Shown: positions 35,370 to 48,964 of the stretch, one piece after another
Layout of the letters: every line of letters begins with the position of its first letter
Numbering within the stretch: the first letter of the stretch is position 1
Source of the DNA: Bacteroidales bacterium
GTDB taxonomy: Bacteria > Bacteroidota > Bacteroidia > Bacteroidales > Marinilabiliaceae
NCBI GenBank assembly: GCA_024401335.1
Contig: JAKSLH010000007.1
Span: forward strand, 44,571 to 108,570
Length of the DNA: 64,000 nt
Reading direction: 5' to 3'
Position numbers and translations under genes: made by a program
The notes under the pieces: model-generated
Told to the model about the DNA's origin: nothing
Databases searched by the model: none
The model's input: the letters and a program-made list of their open reading frames with translations, nothing else

Positions 35370-35957
35370 ATGAGAAAGATTAGCTATGCTCTTGGCATGA
35401 ATATCGCTTCACAGCTCAAGCAGTCGGGCGTGAAGGAACTCGATAGCAAAGCATTTGCAGAGGGTATCGATGCAATACTCAAAGGTACTGCTCCTGAAGT
35501 GCCTTTCAATGAGGTCGGTCCTGTCCTCAACAAGTTCTTTACTGAACTTCAGGAAAAGCAGGCTCAGGTTCAGATCGAAGGCGGTAAGGCTTTCCTCGCT
35601 GCTAACGGCGAACGTAAGGAGGTCGTTACTCTCCCTAGCGGTTTGCAGTATGAGATAATGACAGCTGGCAACGGTCCTAAGCCTAAGGCTACCGACAGCG
35701 TTAAGTGCCACTATCATGGTACTCTCATCGACGGCACTGTCTTCGATAGCTCTGTACGTCGTGGCGAGCCTGCTGTGTTCCCTGTTAATGGCGTTATCCA
35801 AGGCTGGGTAGAGGCTCTTCAACTTATGCCTGTCGGCTCTAAGTGGAAGCTCTTCATCCCTTATAACCTCGGTTATGGCGCTCGCGGCGCTGGTGAGTCT
35901 ATCCCTCCATACGCTACTCTTATCTTCGAAGTAGAACTCCTTTCAATCGAAAAATAA
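35370..35957 (+). CDS. FKBP-type peptidyl-prolyl isomerase (Mip/FkpA-like), cytoplasmic form
   Basis: 195 residues. The N-terminal dimerisation helices (ISYALGMNIASQLKQSGVKE, then AFAEGIDAILKG) match Mip/FkpA proteins. The FKBP domain holds VKCHYHGTLIDGTVFDSSVR, NGVIQGWVEALQLMPVGSKW and YGARGAGESIPPYATLIFEV. No signal peptide is visible, unlike its downstream neighbour. Codon use is strongly biased (CTC, AAC, GCT, CGT), as in the susC to GH97 run, suggesting high expression. Followed after 36 bases by a second FKBP gene. Confidence 0.9.
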   Translation: MRKISYALGMNIASQLKQSGVKELDSKAFAEGIDAILKGTAPEVPFNEVGPVLNKFFTELQEKQAQVQIEGGKAFLAANGERKEVVTLPSGLQYEIMTAGNGPKPKATDSVKCHYHGTLIDGTVFDSSVRRGEPAVFPVNGVIQGWVEALQLMPVGSKWKLFIPYNLGYGARGAGESIPPYATLIFEVELLSIEK

Positions 35958-35993
35958 TCGGTCTATTATTGACCTATATCAATAAATACTAAA

Positions 35994-36812
35994 ATGAAAA
36001 ACTTTATTATGAAGGTTGCCATGGTGGCCGTAGTGTTCGCTACTGCATTCGCAACTACTTCTTGCCAGAACAAGTACGCTAATAAGTGTACTTTGAAAAA
36101 TGATATCGATAGCGTAAGCTACAGCCTTGGCTACTTCGAGGCTAAGGGTATCATCCAGATCTTCCAGCGTATGCCTTTCGATTCTCTCGACACTAAGACT
36201 ATCGCTAAGGCTTTTGTCAATAGCAATCTCAACGAAGACTACTTCAAGTCTCGTAAGGAACAGTTCGACACTCTCGACATCGAGTCTTTCAAGTATGGCT
36301 TCCATACTATGTTGACTTACCAGAAGGGTCAGATCGACGACGTTGTTGCTAATATGATCTGCCAGGCTCGTTTCGACGCTGTTCGCGCTCGTAAAGAGGC
36401 TGAACGTAAGGAACTCGCTGCTAAGACACTCGCTGATGGTCTTAACTTCCTCGCTGAAAACGCTAAGAAGGAAGGCGTTATTACTACAGCTAGTGGCCTC
36501 CAGTACGAGGTTGTTAAGATGGGCGACGGCGCTAAGCCTAAGGTTACCGACCGTGTTAAGGTTCTCTACACTGGTAAGCTCATCGATGGCACTGTATTCG
36601 ACTCTACTGCCGATCGCGACAATGAGCCTGCTACATTCGGTCTCAATGGCGTTATCAAGGCTTGGACTGAGGCTCTTCAGCTTATGCCTGTTGGCTCTAA
36701 GTTCACTATCTACGCTCCTTCTGAACTCGCTTACGGCGAGCGCGGCGCTGGTGAGAAGATCCCTGGCAACTCTGCCCTCATCTTCGATATCGAACTCGTA
36801 GGCATAGAATAA
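35994..36812 (+). CDS. FKBP-type peptidyl-prolyl isomerase lipoprotein
   Basis: 272 residues. A lipoprotein signal (MKVAMVAVVFATAFATTSC, cysteine near residue 24) is followed by an N-terminal helical dimerisation region (SVSYSLGYFEAKGIIQIFQ) and a C-terminal FKBP domain (VKVLYTGKLIDGTVFDSTAD, NGVIKAWTEALQLMPVGSKF, YGERGAGEKIPGNSALIFDI). Paralogue of the gene just upstream. Likely a periplasmic or outer-membrane-anchored folding factor. A second ATG at 36009 could also start the signal. Confidence 0.9.
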   Translation: MKNFIMKVAMVAVVFATAFATTSCQNKYANKCTLKNDIDSVSYSLGYFEAKGIIQIFQRMPFDSLDTKTIAKAFVNSNLNEDYFKSRKEQFDTLDIESFKYGFHTMLTYQKGQIDDVVANMICQARFDAVRARKEAERKELAAKTLADGLNFLAENAKKEGVITTASGLQYEVVKMGDGAKPKVTDRVKVLYTGKLIDGTVFDSTADRDNEPATFGLNGVIKAWTEALQLMPVGSKFTIYAPSELAYGERGAGEKIPGNSALIFDIELVGIE

Positions 36813-36841
36813 TCAGTTCTATCAATATAACAATATCCTTT

Positions 36842-36878
36842 AGCCCGACATGCCCACCCACGCATGCCGGGCTTTTTT
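36842..36878 (+). terminator. Terminator after the FKBP pair
   Basis: AGCCCGaCATGC / GCATGcCGGGCT with one mismatch, then six T residues. Confidence 0.88.
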
Positions 36879-37046
36879 ATTCCCTCTTCCCGTCCCAATC
36901 ATGCCTATTGTCATGTCCCGACGTGATTCATTTGTTCTATTGTGACTCATTTGTGATATATTTTTTTATGAACTGTTCAAGGATTGTCCATAGATTAACA
37001 AATATCCTTAAAAATATTTACATGATATTTGTCATACTCAATTCTT

Positions 37047-37082
37047 GCAAACGTTTGCGCAAACGATTGTGCAATCGGTTGC
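37047..37082. promoter_or_regulatory. Triple LacI-family operator array before susC
   Basis: Three 12-base sites stand head to tail with no spacer: GCAAACGTTTGC (37047-37058, perfect), GCAAACGATTGT (37059-37070) and GCAATCGGTTGC (37071-37082), the last two with 10 of 12 matches. The array ends about 66 bases upstream of the -7 box at 37149. In the 520-base gap before susC I see only this array, the preceding terminator and the promoter. Confidence 0.72.
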
Positions 37083-37148
37083 GGTGATTAGTCGGTTAAC
37101 AGGTGTTTTGCCGCCTAAAAAAATGTTGAATTTCCTTGTTTCTCATTT

Positions 37149-37156
37149 TATATTTG
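37149..37156 (+). promoter_or_regulatory. -7 element (TATATTTG) of the sus operon
   Basis: Matches TAnnTTTG; only a weak GTTG-type -33 lies about 20 bases upstream. It leaves an untranslated leader of roughly 170 bases before susC. Confidence 0.5.
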
Positions 37157-37332
37157 CATCGTGGAAAAGAGAGAAAGGGTGCAGTGATGCATGCCTTCCA
37201 CTTAATGAAAGGTCCACGATTAAAGTCCAAACAGTCCGATACTTATTATATATGATGTACACATATATGATTCGTCCGGCAAAAAACAGAAAACAATTAA
37301 ATTTTAATTTATCAATCTTAAATCAATCTATC

Positions 37333-40300
37333 ATGAACGGAAGACTATTCCTTAGAAGAGCACTTTTGATGGTGATTGGCATGATGGGCGTTATGACAGC
37401 TTACGCTCAGCAGCTCGCCGTTAAGGGTGTTGTTCGTGATGCAGCCGACAACTCTCCAATACCAGGAGTTTCGGTATTTGTCAAATCAACAACAAAAGGT
37501 ACAATCACAGATTTCGACGGTAACTTCGCACTCAACGTCAATCAAGGTGATGTCCTAGTGTTCTCATTTATCGGTTACGCAAGTCAAGAATTGATGGCGT
37601 CAACTGATATGTATGTATCTCTCGTCTCTGACACTCAGGAACTCGACGACGTAGTAGTCATCGGTTACGGTACTGCTAAGAAGAACGATATGACAGGTTC
37701 TGTTACAGCTATCAAGCCTGACGCTATGAATAAGGGCCTTGTGACTAACGCACAGGACATGCTCTCTGGTAAGATCGCCGGTGTAAGCGTAACTTCTGAT
37801 GGTGGTACTCCTGGTGGTGGATCTACAATCCGCGTACGTGGTGGTTCTTCTTTGAACGCATCTAACGATCCTCTTATCGTTATCGACGGTCTCGCAATGG
37901 ACCAGTCTGGTGTTAAGGGCCTCTCTAACCCACTTTCAATGGTTAACCCTGCCGACATCGAGAGCTTCACAGTATTGAAGGATGCTTCTGCTACAGCAAT
38001 CTATGGTAGCCGCGGTTCTAACGGTGTTATCATCATTACTACTAAGAAGGGTGACGCTAATAGCAGCCGTCCTAAGATCTCTTACAACGGTAATGTTTCT
38101 GTAAGCAAGATCCAGAATAGCATCGACGTTCTCTCTGGCGACGAGTTCCGCGCTAAGATTGAAGAGAAGTATGGTAAGGATAGCGACGCTTACAATCACC
38201 TTGGCACAGCTAACACTGATTGGCAGGACGAGATCTATCGCACTGCTCTCTCTACTGACCATAACTTGACTATCTCTGGCGGTATCGCTAAGACTACTCC
38301 TTATCGTGTGGGCTTCGGCTACACTAAGCAGAACGGTGTCCTCGATACTTCTGACTTCGAGCGTTATACTATGTCTATGAACATCAATCCTTCATTCCTC
38401 GATAAGCACCTTACTTTCAATGTAGCTGCTAAGGGTATGTTGGCTAAGTCTAGATTCGCTGATACTGGCGCTATCTCTGCTGCAGTATGGATGGATCCTA
38501 CTCAGAGTGTTAAGGACGACCGCGATGAGTATAAGAACTTCGGTGGCTACTTCCAGTGGCTTACTAACGGTGCTTCACTCAACGACCCTAACTGGGCTTA
38601 CAACTCTAACAGCAACGCTACAGCTAACCCTGTTGCTCTTCTCGATAACAAGGAGGATAAGGCTACTTCAAAGTCTTTCGTAGGTAGCATCGAAGGCGAC
38701 TATAAGATTCACGGTTTCGAAGACCTCCGCCTCCATGGCAGCTTCGGTATCGACGCTTCTACTGGTAAGCAGACTACTGACATCACTCCTACTTCTTCTA
38801 GCAACACTTACTTCGGTTGGAACGGCTGGGAGCAGATCGATAAGTATAACATGTCTATTAATGCTTACGCTCAGTACAACAAGGATTTCAACGAGGCTAA
38901 CCACTTCGATATCATGGCTGGTTACGAATGGCAGCACTTCCATAAGGAGACTAGCCGCGATGGTTGGGGTCTCTATCCTTCAACAAATAGCGACGCTTCT
39001 CTCGCTGGTACTCAGTACAAGCGTGACGATAAGGTTGAGAAGACTGAAAACTACCTCGTTTCTTTCTTCGGTCGTATGAACTACTCACTCCTCGATCGTT
39101 ATTTGTTGACTGTTACTGTTCGTGAAGACGGTTCTTCACGCTTCAGCGATCACTGGGCTCTCTTCCCTTCTGTAGCTCTCGGTTGGAGAGTTAAGCAGGA
39201 AGCTTTCCTTATCGATGTTGACGCTATCTCTGATATGAAGGTTCGCCTCGGTTATGGCCAGACTGGTCAGCAGGAAGGTATCGGCGACTACAGCTACTTC
39301 GCTTCTTACAACGTAAGCTCTGGCGTTGGTTCTAAGTATCCTCTCGTTGGCGATGGTACTATGTATCGTCCTGACGCTTACAACAAGAACCTCACTTGGG
39401 AAACAACAACTACTTACAACGCTGGTCTCGACCTCGGCTTCTTCAACAACCGTTTGGTTATCAACGCCGACTACTACTATCGTGAGACTACAGACCTCTT
39501 GAATAAGGTTTCTGTTGCTGCTGGTTCTAACTTCCGCAACGAGGTTATGTCTAACATCGGTTCTCTCGAGAATCAGGGCTTCGAACTTGGCATCACTGCT
39601 CATCCTATCCATACTGATGATTTGCATTGGGAAGTTAATGCTAACGCTACTTACAACAAGAACGAGATTACTGAACTTATCAGCAACGACGAAGGCTACT
39701 ATGTTCCAACAGGAGATATCTCTTCTGGTACTGGTAACAAGTGTCAGGCTCATGCAGTAGGTCACACAGCTAGCTCTTTCTATGTGTTCCAGCAGGTTTA
39801 CGACAACAATGGACGTCCTATCGAGGGTGTGTATGTTGACCGCAACGCTGATGGCCAGATCACAGCTGATGACAAGTATTTCTATAAGGCTCCTACAGCT
39901 CCTTGGACTCTCGGTTTCTCTTCTAAGTTGATGTGGAAGAATATCGACTTCGGCTTCTCTCTCCGTGCAAGCATTGGCAACTATGTTTACAACGACCTTG
40001 AGGCTGGCACTAGCAACCTTAGCGAGGGTACTGGTCTTTGGAACTCTTCTTTCGAATACCTCTCTAACCGTCCTAAGTTCTCTTTCGACAAGAACTGGCA
40101 GACTTACGACTACGCTCTCTCTGACTACTTCGTACAGAATGCTTCTTTCTTGAAGTGCGACAACATCACTCTTGGCTATAGCTTCAAGAATATCGCTTCT
40201 GCTAAGATCAACGGACGCGTTTATGGCACTGTTTCGAATGTGTTCACAATCACTAATTACAAGGGTATCGACCCTGAGGTGTTCGGTGGTATCGACAACA

Positions 40301-40353
40301 ACGTTTACCCACGACCAATCAACTTCCTCGTAGGTCTTTCACTTAACTTCTAA
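37333..40353 (+). CDS. susC: SusC-family TonB-dependent outer-membrane transporter
   Basis: 1006 residues from the ATG at 37333. Order of parts: signal peptide (cleavage after TAYA near residue 24), carboxypeptidase-regulatory-like domain (VKGVVRDAADNSPIPGVSVF), TonB-box and plug domain (VVIGYGTAKKNDMTGSVTAI, SGKIAGVSVTSDGG, IRVRGGSSLNASNDPLIVID), then a 22-strand-type barrel ending GLSLNF. It imports malto-oligosaccharides with its SusD partner, powered by TonB. An upstream in-frame extension (from 37045) covers the operator array and is not coding. Very biased codon use suggests strong expression. Confidence 0.94.
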   Translation: MNGRLFLRRALLMVIGMMGVMTAYAQQLAVKGVVRDAADNSPIPGVSVFVKSTTKGTITDFDGNFALNVNQGDVLVFSFIGYASQELMASTDMYVSLVSDTQELDDVVVIGYGTAKKNDMTGSVTAIKPDAMNKGLVTNAQDMLSGKIAGVSVTSDGGTPGGGSTIRVRGGSSLNASNDPLIVIDGLAMDQSGVKGLSNPLSMVNPADIESFTVLKDASATAIYGSRGSNGVIIITTKKGDANSSRPKISYNGNVSVSKIQNSIDVLSGDEFRAKIEEKYGKDSDAYNHLGTANTDWQDEIYRTALSTDHNLTISGGIAKTTPYRVGFGYTKQNGVLDTSDFERYTMSMNINPSFLDKHLTFNVAAKGMLAKSRFADTGAISAAVWMDPTQSVKDDRDEYKNFGGYFQWLTNGASLNDPNWAYNSNSNATANPVALLDNKEDKATSKSFVGSIEGDYKIHGFEDLRLHGSFGIDASTGKQTTDITPTSSSNTYFGWNGWEQIDKYNMSINAYAQYNKDFNEANHFDIMAGYEWQHFHKETSRDGWGLYPSTNSDASLAGTQYKRDDKVEKTENYLVSFFGRMNYSLLDRYLLTVTVREDGSSRFSDHWALFPSVALGWRVKQEAFLIDVDAISDMKVRLGYGQTGQQEGIGDYSYFASYNVSSGVGSKYPLVGDGTMYRPDAYNKNLTWETTTTYNAGLDLGFFNNRLVINADYYYRETTDLLNKVSVAAGSNFRNEVMSNIGSLENQGFELGITAHPIHTDDLHWEVNANATYNKNEITELISNDEGYYVPTGDISSGTGNKCQAHAVGHTASSFYVFQQVYDNNGRPIEGVYVDRNADGQITADDKYFYKAPTAPWTLGFSSKLMWKNIDFGFSLRASIGNYVYNDLEAGTSNLSEGTGLWNSSFEYLSNRPKFSFDKNWQTYDYALSDYFVQNASFLKCDNITLGYSFKNIASAKINGRVYGTVSNVFTITNYKGIDPEVFGGIDNNVYPRPINFLVGLSLNF

Positions 40354-40359
40354 AAACCA

Positions 40360-41961
40360 ATGAATATCATGAAACTCAAATATATTCTTCCTTCAGCTGT
40401 TTTGGCTGTAATGGGAATGAGCTCATGTGTCAACGACTTGGACGTGACTCCTATTGATCCAAGTACTGTGATGACTGTTGATGCTGGCGCTCTCTTCAAC
40501 AAGTGCTACGCTAATATGGCTGTCGCTGGCAACGGTGGCGCTAACGGCGACTGCGACGTAGATGGTCTCGATGGCGGTACTACTGGTTTCCTCCGTCAGA
40601 TGTGGAATGCAAACGAACTTACTACTGAAGAGGCTATCTGCTGCTGGGGTGATGAAGGAATCCCTGCTTTCAACTTCAACCAGTGGACTGCTTCACATCC
40701 AATGCTTAAGGGTTTCTACAACCGTCTCTATCTTGGCGTTACTCTCTGCAACTTCTACCTCTCTGAGGTTGGCGAATATGATGCTACAATGAGTGCTGAG
40801 GTTCGTTTCCTCCGTGCATTGTACTACTATCATATCATGGACTGCTTCGGCAACGCTCCTTTCTTGACAGAAATGTCTGCAGAAAATGCACAGCAGGCTT
40901 CTCGTTCTGAACTCTTCGCTTTCGTTGAGTCTGAACTCCTCGAGGCTGTTGAAGCTATGGCTGAACCTCGCACTAACACTTACGGCCGTGCCGATAAGGT
41001 GGCTGCTTGGAACCTCCTCGCTCGTCTCTACCTCAACGCTGAGGTTTATACTGGCACTGCTCAGTGGGCTAAGGCTGCTGAATATGCTAAGAAGGTAATG
41101 GACTCTAACTACGAGATCTTTACTAACGCTGGCGCTTACGCTGGCAAGCAGGGCTGGTCTGCATACCAGATGCTCTTCATGGGCGACAACTCTACTAATG
41201 GCGCTCAGAATGAAGCTATACTCCCTCTTCTTCAGGATGGTATCAATACAACTAGCTGGGGTACTTCTCTCTTCCTTATGGCTTCAACTTTCAAGGCTGA
41301 TATGACTCTTGTTGGTGATGCTACTAACAACACTAAGGAGGCTTGGGGCGGTAACCGCGCTCGCCCAGAACTCGTAGCTAAGTTCTTCCCTAATGGCGAC
41401 GCTCCACAGGTTGGCCTATGGGCTATGCTCGAGAAGGCTGGCGATGACCGCGCTCTCTTCTGGGGTAAAGACCGTAAGCTCGATGTTGAAACAACTTCTG
41501 AGTTCACTGAAGGTTACTCTGTATGTAAGTTCACAAACTTCTTCTCTAACGATGGTGCTCCTAGCGATCCACAGTTCCCTGATGCTGACTTCTTCTTGAT
41601 GCGTAAGGCTGAGGCTAACCTCACTTATGCTGAGGCTCAGGCTCGCTTGAACGGTGGTGTGGCTCCTGCTGATGCTATCGAGGCTCTTAACGCTCTCCGC
41701 ACTCGTGCTCACGCTGATACTAAGATTAGCTTCACTCTCGATGAGATCTGCGACGAATGGTGCCGTGAGTTCTACTATGAGGGCCGCCGTCGTTCCGACC
41801 TTATCCGCTTCGATAAGTTCGGTGGCAACAATTCATACAAGTGGCAATGGAAGGGTGGCGTTATGGCTGGTGCTAACTTCGATAAGCACCTCAACGTGTT
41901 CGCTATTCCTGATGCCGATATGAACGCTAACTCTAACCTTGTTCAGAACCCAGGTTACTAA
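40360..41961 (+). CDS. susD: SusD-family starch-binding outer-membrane lipoprotein
   Basis: 533 residues with lipoprotein signal (MKLKYILPSAVLAVMGMSSC). The RagB/SusD fold is indicated by NDLDVTPIDPSTV, LRALYYYHIMDCFGNAPF, KVAAWNLLARLYLNAEVYTG and the closing EFYYEGRRRSDLIRFDKFGG. It caps the SusC barrel and binds starch helices at the cell surface. Starts 6 bases after susC. A second ATG at 40369 also fits the signal. Confidence 0.94.
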   Translation: MNIMKLKYILPSAVLAVMGMSSCVNDLDVTPIDPSTVMTVDAGALFNKCYANMAVAGNGGANGDCDVDGLDGGTTGFLRQMWNANELTTEEAICCWGDEGIPAFNFNQWTASHPMLKGFYNRLYLGVTLCNFYLSEVGEYDATMSAEVRFLRALYYYHIMDCFGNAPFLTEMSAENAQQASRSELFAFVESELLEAVEAMAEPRTNTYGRADKVAAWNLLARLYLNAEVYTGTAQWAKAAEYAKKVMDSNYEIFTNAGAYAGKQGWSAYQMLFMGDNSTNGAQNEAILPLLQDGINTTSWGTSLFLMASTFKADMTLVGDATNNTKEAWGGNRARPELVAKFFPNGDAPQVGLWAMLEKAGDDRALFWGKDRKLDVETTSEFTEGYSVCKFTNFFSNDGAPSDPQFPDADFFLMRKAEANLTYAEAQARLNGGVAPADAIEALNALRTRAHADTKISFTLDEICDEWCREFYYEGRRRSDLIRFDKFGGNNSYKWQWKGGVMAGANFDKHLNVFAIPDADMNANSNLVQNPGY

Positions 41962-41971
41962 ATCATTATAA

Positions 41972-43225
41972 ATGAATCGTAATATGAAAAAGTTATTATA
42001 TAGCGCATTGGCCCTCGCTTGCCTTGGCATCTTCGCTTCTTGCGAGGACGATCGCGACGACAATCCTACTCTTGTTGAGGCTACAGAATTTATCCTCAAT
42101 GAGCCAGCTTACGCATCACAGCTTGTTGACCTGGCTACTTCTTCTCAGATCAACCTCGTTTGCTCACAGCCTAACTGGCAGTTCCCATTGGCTGTTAGCT
42201 ACGTGCCACAGGTCTCTCTCGATGGTAACTTCACTGTGTCTAACCTTCAGCAGGATGCTGATGAGACTGGCGCTGTAAAGGCTAACTACTATCAGTTCGA
42301 CCCTACTACTTCTAATAACATCTCTATCAACTCTGAAGAGGTCGCAAAGGCTATCACTTACCTTAACAGTTGGAATAGCGAGGATGTTATCCCTTCATCT
42401 ATGGCTATTTATGTTCGCGCTATCGCTACTCCAAGTACTCAGACTGCGCCAACAGCTCCTGTTGAGTCTTTAGCTATCGCTTCTAATGCGGTTAAGATGA
42501 CTGTATCTCCTTACTATGTTGAGCTCGCTGATGCTCCTGTCGTAATGTGGTACCTCGTTGGTAACTTGTTCGGTGGTAAGTGGGGCTCTATCCCTGGTGA
42601 GACTGCTCTCCCTATGTTCATCGACCCTGAAGCTGCTTACGATAAGAAGGATGGTACTGGTGTGCTCACTTATACTAACTACTTCATTACTGGTGATTAT
42701 GAGGGCAATGAGTGCGGTACTGCTGGTTTCAAGATTCAGCCTTCTAACTTCAACTGGGATTTCGGTATGACTGGCGACAACTCTACTAAGGGTTCTATTA
42801 TCTACCGTGACGGTGGTTCTGATGGCGGTCATATCGTGGCTGAGGCTGATGGTTACTACACATTGACTCTCGACACTAAGACTCTTACAGGTAAGCTCGA
42901 GAAGTATGAGGGTGATGTTAAGACTTTCGCTTCTGTCAGCATCTCTGGTAGCTTCAATGACTGGTCTGATACTGAAATGCTCCCATATAACGGCTCTGGC
43001 GAAAACCACGCTTGGTATACTGTTCAGGAGTTCTCTGAGAAGGTTGAGCTTAAGTTCAAGGAGACTGGTTCATGGGACACTAACTGGGGCTTCGGTTCAG
43101 AAAATGGCGAGGTTAACCTCCGTGGTGTTGGTGTCGGCAACGGTAACAACATCGGTATCGAAGCTGGTAAGTGGTTGATCATCCTCGATGATATCACTGG
43201 AGTATTCAACATCATGGCTTTGTAA
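41972..43225 (+). CDS. SusE-like starch-binding lipoprotein
   Basis: 417 residues. Lipoprotein signal (MKKLLYSALALACLGIFASC), then an N-terminal SusE domain (ATEFILNEPAYASQLVDLAT, LVCSQPNWQFPLAVSYVPQV), followed by SusF/SusE-type starch-binding modules that contain MWYLVGNLFGGKWG and VSISGSFNDWSD. The protein sits on the outer surface and holds starch near the SusCD transporter. Immediately follows susD. Confidence 0.87.
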   Translation: MNRNMKKLLYSALALACLGIFASCEDDRDDNPTLVEATEFILNEPAYASQLVDLATSSQINLVCSQPNWQFPLAVSYVPQVSLDGNFTVSNLQQDADETGAVKANYYQFDPTTSNNISINSEEVAKAITYLNSWNSEDVIPSSMAIYVRAIATPSTQTAPTAPVESLAIASNAVKMTVSPYYVELADAPVVMWYLVGNLFGGKWGSIPGETALPMFIDPEAAYDKKDGTGVLTYTNYFITGDYEGNECGTAGFKIQPSNFNWDFGMTGDNSTKGSIIYRDGGSDGGHIVAEADGYYTLTLDTKTLTGKLEKYEGDVKTFASVSISGSFNDWSDTEMLPYNGSGENHAWYTVQEFSEKVELKFKETGSWDTNWGFGSENGEVNLRGVGVGNGNNIGIEAGKWLIILDDITGVFNIMAL

Positions 43226-43300
43226 GATTAGTAGAAACACAAATGTGATCTCTGAGGTTGATTTGTTCAGCCTCAGAGGTTATAAAAATCAAAAGTAAAA

Positions 43301-44725
43301 ATGAAGAAATTAGTATATAGCACACTCGCTTTGGCTGCCCTCGGTTTCTCTGCATGTGAAGATGAGAGCTACAACGATTGGGCTTCTCCAGTCATTAACG
43401 CTCAGGAGGCTGCTCAGAGTGTTAAAATGACAGTGGCTGATGCTGCTGCCATCAATTTCGAAGGCCTCACAGGCGACAGTGTTAAGGTGTTCGTTCCTTC
43501 TATCGCTGTCTCTGACGAAGCTGCTTCTTTCACAAATTATGCTATCGAATTTGCTAACGGTGTAGTCCTTTATGCTAACGCTAATGGTGAGGTTCTCGCT
43601 AGCGAACTTAAGGATGTCGTTGAGTCTATCTATGGTAAGGCTCCAGTAGAGCGCACTCTTGAAGCTACTGCTACTGCTTACATCTCTAACAACGGCCAGT
43701 CGGTTAAGACTGATCCTGAGAAGATAGCTGTTAAGGTTACTCTCGTTGCTCCTATCATCGAGGACGCTTACTATGTAATTGGCGACTATCCTGGTTGGGA
43801 CTTCAAGGCAGCTGCTACTGCTAAGTTCTGCCGCGCAGATGAGAGCGTTAGCGTCTATGATGATCCTGTCTTCACTATCACTGTACCTGCTCCTACTAAC
43901 GAAGATGGCGAGCGTGTCGATTACTGGTTCCGCTTCCTCTCTCAGTCTGCCCTAGACGCGGCTGACTGGTCTGGTACTATTGGTGCTGTAGAGAATGGTC
44001 TTTCTGACCTCGAAGGTTCTTTGTACTTCAAGGATGAAGGTGGCCATGGAGACGCTTGCATTAAGATGCTCGCTTCTGATGGTGCTAAGTTCTACAAGAT
44101 TGAACTTAATATGATGGATTACCGCTACAAGATTACTCCTCTCTCTTTTGAAGAGTATATCTATGTTCCTGGTAATGCACAGGGCTGGAAGCCAGAGACT
44201 GCAGCTGCTCTTAAGCATGAAGGTGAAGGTATCTACAAGGGCTTCGTTGTGATGGATGGCGACTTCAAGTTCACTCGTGAGCGTGCTTGGGCTGCAGAAT
44301 ATAACGCTGGCGACTTCAAGACTGTTTCTGAAGGTCTCGACGTGAGCGCTGGTGCTGGTCAGAATATCAAGTACACTGGTGAGCGTGCTTTGTATCATTT
44401 CACCGTTGATGTGGTTAATGGCTCTATCGAGGCTACTAAGATCGAATATATGGGCGTAACTGGCGACTTCGCAGGCTGGAATGAGGGCGTTAAGATGACA
44501 TGGGATGATGAGAATCTCTGCTTCGTACTCGAGAATGCAGGCGTGACTGAGGCTGGCTGGAAGTTCCGCGCTAACGGTCTTACTGATCCTGATTGGAAGA
44601 TTAACCTCGGCGGTGATCTTGCTGATCTCTCTTATGGTGGTTCTAACATCGCTGTTGTTGGTTCTACTGTCAAACTCTATCCTTGCCGCACAACAAGCGA
44701 CAAGTTCTATGCTACTGTAGAATAA
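43301..44725 (+). CDS. SusF-like starch-binding lipoprotein
   Basis: 474 residues. Lipoprotein signal (MKKLVYSTLALAALGFSAC), then an N-terminal Ig-like domain (about residues 35-150: VFVPSIAVSDEAASFTNYAI, SELKDVVESIYGKAP). C-terminal tandem starch-binding modules each show a W-rich site: YYVIGDYPGWDFKAA, IYVPGNAQGWKPETA and YMGVTGDFAGWNEGVK. So three probable glycan sites. The N-terminal domain is clearly related to that of the amylase encoded next. Confidence 0.86.
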   Translation: MKKLVYSTLALAALGFSACEDESYNDWASPVINAQEAAQSVKMTVADAAAINFEGLTGDSVKVFVPSIAVSDEAASFTNYAIEFANGVVLYANANGEVLASELKDVVESIYGKAPVERTLEATATAYISNNGQSVKTDPEKIAVKVTLVAPIIEDAYYVIGDYPGWDFKAAATAKFCRADESVSVYDDPVFTITVPAPTNEDGERVDYWFRFLSQSALDAADWSGTIGAVENGLSDLEGSLYFKDEGGHGDACIKMLASDGAKFYKIELNMMDYRYKITPLSFEEYIYVPGNAQGWKPETAAALKHEGEGIYKGFVVMDGDFKFTRERAWAAEYNAGDFKTVSEGLDVSAGAGQNIKYTGERALYHFTVDVVNGSIEATKIEYMGVTGDFAGWNEGVKMTWDDENLCFVLENAGVTEAGWKFRANGLTDPDWKINLGGDLADLSYGGSNIAVVGSTVKLYPCRTTSDKFYATVE

Positions 44726-44744
44726 TATTTACTATTTTGATAAC

Positions 44745-44782
44745 AGCTCCCTGCCTCTTCCGTATAAGGGTGGGGAGCTTTT
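44745..44782 (+). terminator. Hairpin terminator or attenuator between the SusF-like and amylase genes
   Basis: AGCTCCC / GGGGAGCT around a pyrimidine-rich loop, then TTTTA. As the amylase and GH97 genes follow in the same direction after 26 bases, this may lower their transcription relative to the susCDEF part rather than end the operon. Confidence 0.7.
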
Positions 44783-44807
44783 ACTACTCCATAACTAAAG
44801 AAATAAT

Positions 44808-48649
<3,842 letters not shown>

Positions 48650-48680
48650 TTTTTTCAAATATTATTGTTATTTGCTCTTA

Positions 48681-48716
48681 GGGTGGGTCAGCAACGCTGG
48701 CTCACCCTTGCTTTTT
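48681..48716 (+). terminator. Terminator of the sus operon
   Basis: GGGTGGGTCAGC / GCTGGCTCACCC, 12 pairs with two G-T pairs and a 3-base loop, then a T-rich stretch. Confidence 0.88.
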
Positions 48717-48964
48717 ACTTCTGATGAATATCATCTCTGTGTCGCTCAATACTCACTCTTATCACGTCGCTGTCAGTCTCTTCGACGCTTTTATGTGCTC
48801 GTTGACATGGTGTTTGCGTATGTTCGTCACCGATTTTTGTACGTTTGTCAAAAAGTTTGTTTAGTATCTCTTGTATGTCCTTTTTTTTGTTGAACTTTGA
48901 ATTACCAATAACTTATGGACAGTTGTCCAAATAATACTAAATTAATAACTATTCAAAAAAACAA
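48717..48964. other. Non-coding gap before the coiled-coil lipoprotein gene
   Basis: Nothing certain here. A TACGTTTG box at 48840-48847 with TTTG about 23 bases upstream could be a promoter. AT-rich from 48880 on. Confidence 0.3.

Noticed and set aside
37045-37332. In-frame upstream extension of susC
   Set aside because: It covers the operator array and the -7 box, and a good signal peptide starts only at 37333.
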